From Sycon ciliatum (taxonomy: Eukaryota > Porifera > Calcarea > Leucosolenida > Sycettidae): 64,000 nt of DNA. A model generated the notes under the pieces. That model saw nothing but the letters and a program-made list of their open reading frames with translations. It ran no database searches and had not been told where the DNA came from. Position numbers and translations under genes: made by a program. The DNA is taken from assembly GCF_964019385.1 (NCBI RefSeq), contig NC_088654.1, positions 19,336,543 through 19,400,542 of the forward strand, in the 5' to 3' direction. Shown piece after piece: positions 60,300 to 64,000 of this stretch (the first letter of the stretch is position 1; each line of letters begins with the position of its first letter).

Positions 60300-61800
60300 A
60301 TTGAGTAATAGATCACAATCACAATTTTAGAACAAAGCAGTCATAACAATTGAGAGTAGAATGCAAAAGTTGACAACTTGACAATTTATCTCACATTGTC
60401 TCATTTCGTACTTTCACTCAGGGCTAGCGATTGACAATTTATGAGTGACAATCCAGCGAATCCAAGCTAGTAAGCAAGGTGAAAAGAACTTGGGACGCTC
60501 AATCTACTTGCATGTTGAGAGCGTAAACATGCAAAACCTTTCCATGAGCATAGCATGGGATAACGGAATGAAATGGACCAACAAACGTTCTTCCACAGTT
60601 CCGCCTTTGATAGAATTCCACTTGTTGCGGTGAACTTTTAACTGGCTTCGAGTCAGTGCATAAAAAATGTGTTCAGGTTATGACAGATTCCAGTTGGGAC
60701 AGGGTCAGAGAAACATTTGTTTTACTGCACATCCAGAACCCAATACTAACCCTTTAAGAGCCACAGGAAAATTTCAAAATTCTGCATTTTTTCGTGTTCC
60801 TTGGGTCATAGCTTCAGTTCTACTCACTCAATCCTCACAATCTAGGGCTTCCTGGAAAGGTCTCCGCGAGACGAAGAGAATGAGGTCGATCATGATCGCC
60901 GGCACACCGTCTATCCAGCGCTAGATCGCAGCGACAGTACGAAAAATGCCCCAAATGCGTCCAATTGCGTCCCGCTCCAGAGATTTCATTTTGCTCGATC
61001 GTGGAGTTCCAATTTTTTCGCTGTGTACTCTTGACAATATCAACAGTGGAACCCGTGCAAATTCGAGTAAACCAGCGTGACGAAAAGTCTCAAAATTCTC
61101 AATACCAAAGTCGCACTGCGCGCTTTTGAAATTGCCGCGATCGCGGCTCAACTTCCGAGTGATTTATCTCAGGAACCGTAGCTCGCAGCGCTTCGCGGAT
61201 TGTTTCTCCCGACAGGTGAGAGTTTTTTCTTTGCCCTGGATATTTTGATCACTGGATTTGAGCGAGATTGGACTGAGTTACGATCTTTTGAAGTTTTGCA
61301 TTTGAATGCGTCGTTTACGACGCATTCAAGTATGGGGCGGCTCTTAAAGGGCTAACAGTAAAACAAAGGTTTCTCTGACCCTGTCCCAACTGGAATCTTG
61401 TCATGACCTGAACATATGTTCATACACTAACTCAAAGCCAGTTAAAGGTTCACCACAAGTGGAATGATATCAAAGACGAAACTGGGGAAGAACCTTTGGG
61501 CGAAATCCTGCTGTCTACTTGAAATTGTTCAATTTAATTCCGATTCATACTATGCTCATGCAAAGGTTTTGCATGTTTACGCTCTCAACATGCAAATAGA
61601 TGGAGCATCCATAGTCGTTTTAATGTTGCTTACTAGCTTGGATTCACTGGATGGTCACTCATAAATTGTCAATTGCTAGCCCCGAGGGAAAGTTCAAATG
61701 TACAAAATGAGACGATGTGTGGGATAAATTGTGAATTTGTGAATTTTGGCATTCTACTCTCCACTGTTATGACTGCATTGATCTGCACTTGTGATTGGTA
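60300..61800. repeat. Inverted duplication of ankyrin intron around a MITE
   Basis: About 60310-60745 is repeated in reverse complement at about 61356-61800. Shared strings include TCATAAATTGTCAATTGCTA and complement, GTTCAGGTCATGACAAG-like blocks, and CCAGTTGGGACAGGGTCAG. The MITE at 60750-61351 sits at the axis. The right arm continues into an ankyrin exon copy on the plus strand. Confidence 0.8.
60750..61351. mobile_element. MITE with CCCTTTAAGAGCC ends and CTAA duplication
   Basis: The left end CCCTTTAAGAGCCAC and the right end (CCCTTTAAGAGCCGC on the other strand) are inverted repeats. CTAA directly flanks both (60746-60749, 61352-61355). Terminal CCC with a four-base, TTAA-like duplication recalls piggyBac MITEs, though CTAA is not the usual TTAA. 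Confidence 0.8.
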
Positions 61801-61860
61801 TTTAATATGTAACTTATTGAGTGCTTTTCGCGGACCCCTGTTTCTTTCCTGTGCTTCCAG

Positions 61861-61959
61861 GCTGATGAAACTCCGTTGCACTGTGCCACCAAGCAATGCA
61901 ATATTCCAATTTGCAAAATCCTGCTCGATGCCGGTGCCGAGAAGGACATCCACATAATA
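61861..61959 (+). pseudogene. Inverted copy of an ankyrin exon without splice donor
   Basis: Plus strand: ADETPLHCATKQCNIPICKI, LLDAGAEKDIHII. It is homologous to the minus-strand exons at 62088 and 63175, with intact acceptor (gtgcttccag). At its end AATATTATGTTC replaces the ^gtaagg donor, and the intron copy breaks off there. Being inverted and donorless it is unlikely to be spliced into the gene. Confidence 0.85.
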
Positions 61960-62087
61960 TTATGTTCAGGCCATTAAAAGATTCCAGTTGTTACAGGGTC
62001 AGAGAAACATTTGTTTTACTGTACGTATTGGGTAAAAAGTGAAAACAGTACATACACCGGGCACTACACTCGACACTGCACCCTTAC

Positions 62088-62186
62088 ACTATTCTGGATG
62101 TTCTTCTCGGCACCGGCATCGAGCAGGGTTCTGCAAATGTCGATATTGCCTTGCTTGGCAGCACAGTGCAATGGAGTGTCAAAAGC
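62088..62186 (-). CDS. Ankyrin-repeat exon, 33 residues
   Basis: Minus strand: AFDTPLHCAAKQGNIDICRT, LLDAGAEKNIQNS. Acceptor cttccag, donor ^gtaagg, exactly 99 bp and phase 0. Nearly identical to the exons at 63175-63273 and 63921 onward, with about 90 percent or more of flanking intron also shared, so these are recent tandem duplicates of exon plus about 0.75-1.1 kb intron. Confidence 0.9.
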
Positions 62187-62767
62187 CTGGAAGCACAGGA
62201 AAAAAAACAGGGTCCGTGAAAAGCACTCAATAAGTTACATATTAAATACCAATCACAAGTGCAGATCAATGCAGTCATAACAGTTGAGAGTAGAATGCAA
62301 CAGTTGACAAATTCACAATTTCTCCCTCACATCGTCTCATTTTGTATGTTTAAACTTTCACTCAGGGCTAGCAACTGACAATTTATGAGTGATCCTCCAG
62401 TGAGTCCAAGCTAGTAAACAAGGTGAAAACGACTGTGGATGCTCCATCTATTTGCATGTTGAGAGCGTAAAAATGCAAAACCTTTGCATGAGCATAGTAT
62501 GAAACGGAATTAAATTGACCAATTTCAAGTAGACAGCAGGATTTTGCCCAAATGTTCTTCCACAGTTCCGACTCTGATATAATTCCACTTGTGATGAACT
62601 TCTAACTGGCTTTGAGTTAGTGTATGAACATAATGTTCAGGTCATTCAGGTCATTCACATATGTTCAGGTCATTCAGGTCATTCACATATGTTCAGGTCA
62701 TTCACATATGTTCAGGTCATTAAAAGATTCCAGTTGGGACAGGGTCAGAGAAACATTTGTTTTACTG

Positions 62768-63103
62768 TTTGTTTTTCTTCAGACATTTCCCGTTTGTCTC
62801 TTTCCCTGAAACCAGTTGATATTTTATGACTTGGGGCTCCCCGCGTGCTAGTTTGTACGTGAAGTGTGTGGTTTACAATGAGGGCTGCGTCCCACCCGCC
62901 TGTGTGGAGTCACAGGAAGTGTGAGTCACGAAGTCTGAAGAAAATGTTGAACGGCCTCTGCTGGGATGACGACTACACCATAGCTCAGTGGTTAGAGCAT
63001 CGTTGGCTACAGGCGAAGGTCCCTGGTTCGAGGCCTGGTAGTGACAGTCAATTTTTCTTCAGACTTTTCCCGTTTGTCTCTTTCCCTCAAACCAGTTAAT
63101 ATT
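62768..63103 (+). mobile_element. SINE family A partial dimer with target duplication
   Basis: A tail-only unit (62768-62818, CTTCAGACATTTCCCG... CCAGTTGAT) runs into a full unit (62819-63103) with box A TAGCTCAGTGGTTAGAGC, box B near GGTTCGAGGCC and tail ACCAGTTAATAT. TTTACTGTT occurs at both borders (about 62760 and 63105), and the sister repeats at 62010 and 63850 show the empty site. The dimer therefore inserted as a single unit. Confidence 0.9.
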
Positions 63104-63174
63104 TACTGTTAGTATTGGGTAAAAAGTGAAAACAGTACATACACCGGGCACTACACTCGAAAATGTACCCTTAC

Positions 63175-63273
63175 ACTATTCCGGATGTCCTTCTCGGCAC
63201 CGGCATCGAGCAGGGTTTTGCAAATGTCGATATTGCCTTGCTTGGCGGCACAGTGCAATGGAGAGTCAAAAGC
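63175..63273 (-). CDS. Ankyrin-repeat exon, 33 residues
   Basis: Minus strand: AFDSPLHCAAKQGNIDICKT, LLDAGAEKDIRNS. Acceptor cttccag, donor ^gtaagg, 99 bp. Compared with the 62088 exon it has S for T in the TPLH motif and D/R near the end. Confidence 0.9.
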
Positions 63274-63920
63274 CTGGAAGCACAGGAAAGAAACAGGGGT
63301 CCGCAAAAAGTACTCAATAAGTAACATATTAGATCACAATCACAAGTGCAGATCAATGCAGCCATAACAGTGGAGAGTAGAATGCAACAGTTGACAAATT
63401 CACAAGTTATCCCACACATCGTCTCATTTTGTATGTTTGAACTTTCACTCAGGGCTAGCAATTGACAATTTATGAGTGACCAACCAGTGAATCCAAGCTA
63501 GTAAGCAAGGTTAAAATGACTCTGGATGCTCAATCTATTTGCATGATGAGAGAGTAACCATGCAAAACCTTTGCATGAGCATAGTATAAAACGGAATTAA
63601 ATTGACCGATTTCAAGTAGACAGCAGGTGTTTGCCCATAAGTTCTTCCCCAGTTCCGACTCTGATATAATTCCTCTTGTGGTGAACTTTTAACTGGCTTT
63701 GAGTTAGTGTATGAACATAATATTCAGGTCATTCAGGTCATTCACATATGTTCAAGTCATTCAGGTCACTCACATATGTTCAGGTCATTCACATATGTTC
63801 AGGTCATTAAAAGATTCCAGTTGGTACAGGGTCAGAGAAACATTTGTTTTACTGTACGTATTGGGTAAAAAGTGAAAACAGTACATACACCGGGCACTAC
63901 ACTCGAAACTGTACCCTTAC

Positions 63921-64000
63921 ACTATTCCGGATGTCCTTCTCGGCACCGGCATCGAGCAGGGTTTTGCAAATGTCGATATTGCCTTGCTTAGCGGCACAGT
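63921..64000 (-). CDS. Ankyrin-repeat exon, cut by the window edge
   Basis: Minus strand: CAAKQGNIDICKTLLDAGAE, KDIRNS, then donor ^gtaagg. By analogy the exon should extend to 64019. It shows that the tandem exon array continues beyond the window. Confidence 0.85.

Overview
This window is eukaryotic and almost certainly from an invertebrate animal genome. Genes are split by introns with GT/AG borders, and simple repeats (CT, TG, ATT) are long. The mobile elements are typical animal families: CR1/L2-like, RTE-like and R2-like LINEs, BEL/Pao, Penelope-like, Mutator-like, mariner-like MITEs and tRNA-derived SINEs. I cannot name the species; a sponge or cnidarian would fit, but that is inference. 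Two host genes are visible. On the + strand, six exons (3507-11404) encode about 257 residues of formimidoyltransferase-cyclodeaminase (FTCD), the folate enzyme of histidine breakdown. The first exon and the whole cyclodeaminase half are not in the window. On the - strand, from 64000 down to 56961, lies the 3' end of an ankyrin-repeat gene built from 99-bp exons that each encode exactly one repeat. Its introns and exons have been duplicated directly and in inverted orientation.

Between them, from about 11.4 to 56 kb, is a nested landscape of mobile DNA. 11.4-14.1 kb: a MITE holding a 2.4-kb DNA transposon with an intact 665-residue ORF and TATA target duplications. 14.35-14.55 kb: an assembly gap. 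15.4-21.7 kb: a DNA-transposon remnant, a Penelope-like GIY-YIG fragment, an RTE-like LINE cut by an internally deleted Mutator-like element, and a LINE ORF1/endonuclease fragment. 21.7-27.3 kb: BEL/Pao pol between two LTR copies, chimeric with LINE pieces. 28-31 kb: two Penelope-like fragments head to head inside inverted arms. 31-43 kb: fold-back structures, SINEs and ribozyme-bearing repeats. 43.6-48 kb: an R2-like fragment and a nearly full-length LINE. 48-56 kb: further Penelope ends, a second LINE, SINEs and hairpins.

The most striking content is a set of sequences that fold as hammerhead ribozymes (HHRs). A 479-bp unit repeated head to tail (32816-34004), with an inverted copy (34005-34361), carries a consensus type I HHR with a 6-bp stem I, the CTGATGA and GAAA cores and an H17 residue. 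This is the hallmark of retrozymes, small non-autonomous retroelements thought to move through circular RNA with Penelope-like help. A second consensus HHR is at 60254-60299. Decayed or variant HHRs occur at 10.9, 31.7, 32.6, 36.4, 37.7 and 40.6 kb, and weaker ones at Penelope 3' ends. Penelope ends, HHR elements and SINEs all start or stop at (ATT)n tracts, share 3' tails, and repeatedly form tail-to-head partial dimers or large palindromes. My reading, which is inference, is that one shared retrotransposition machinery has produced all of them.
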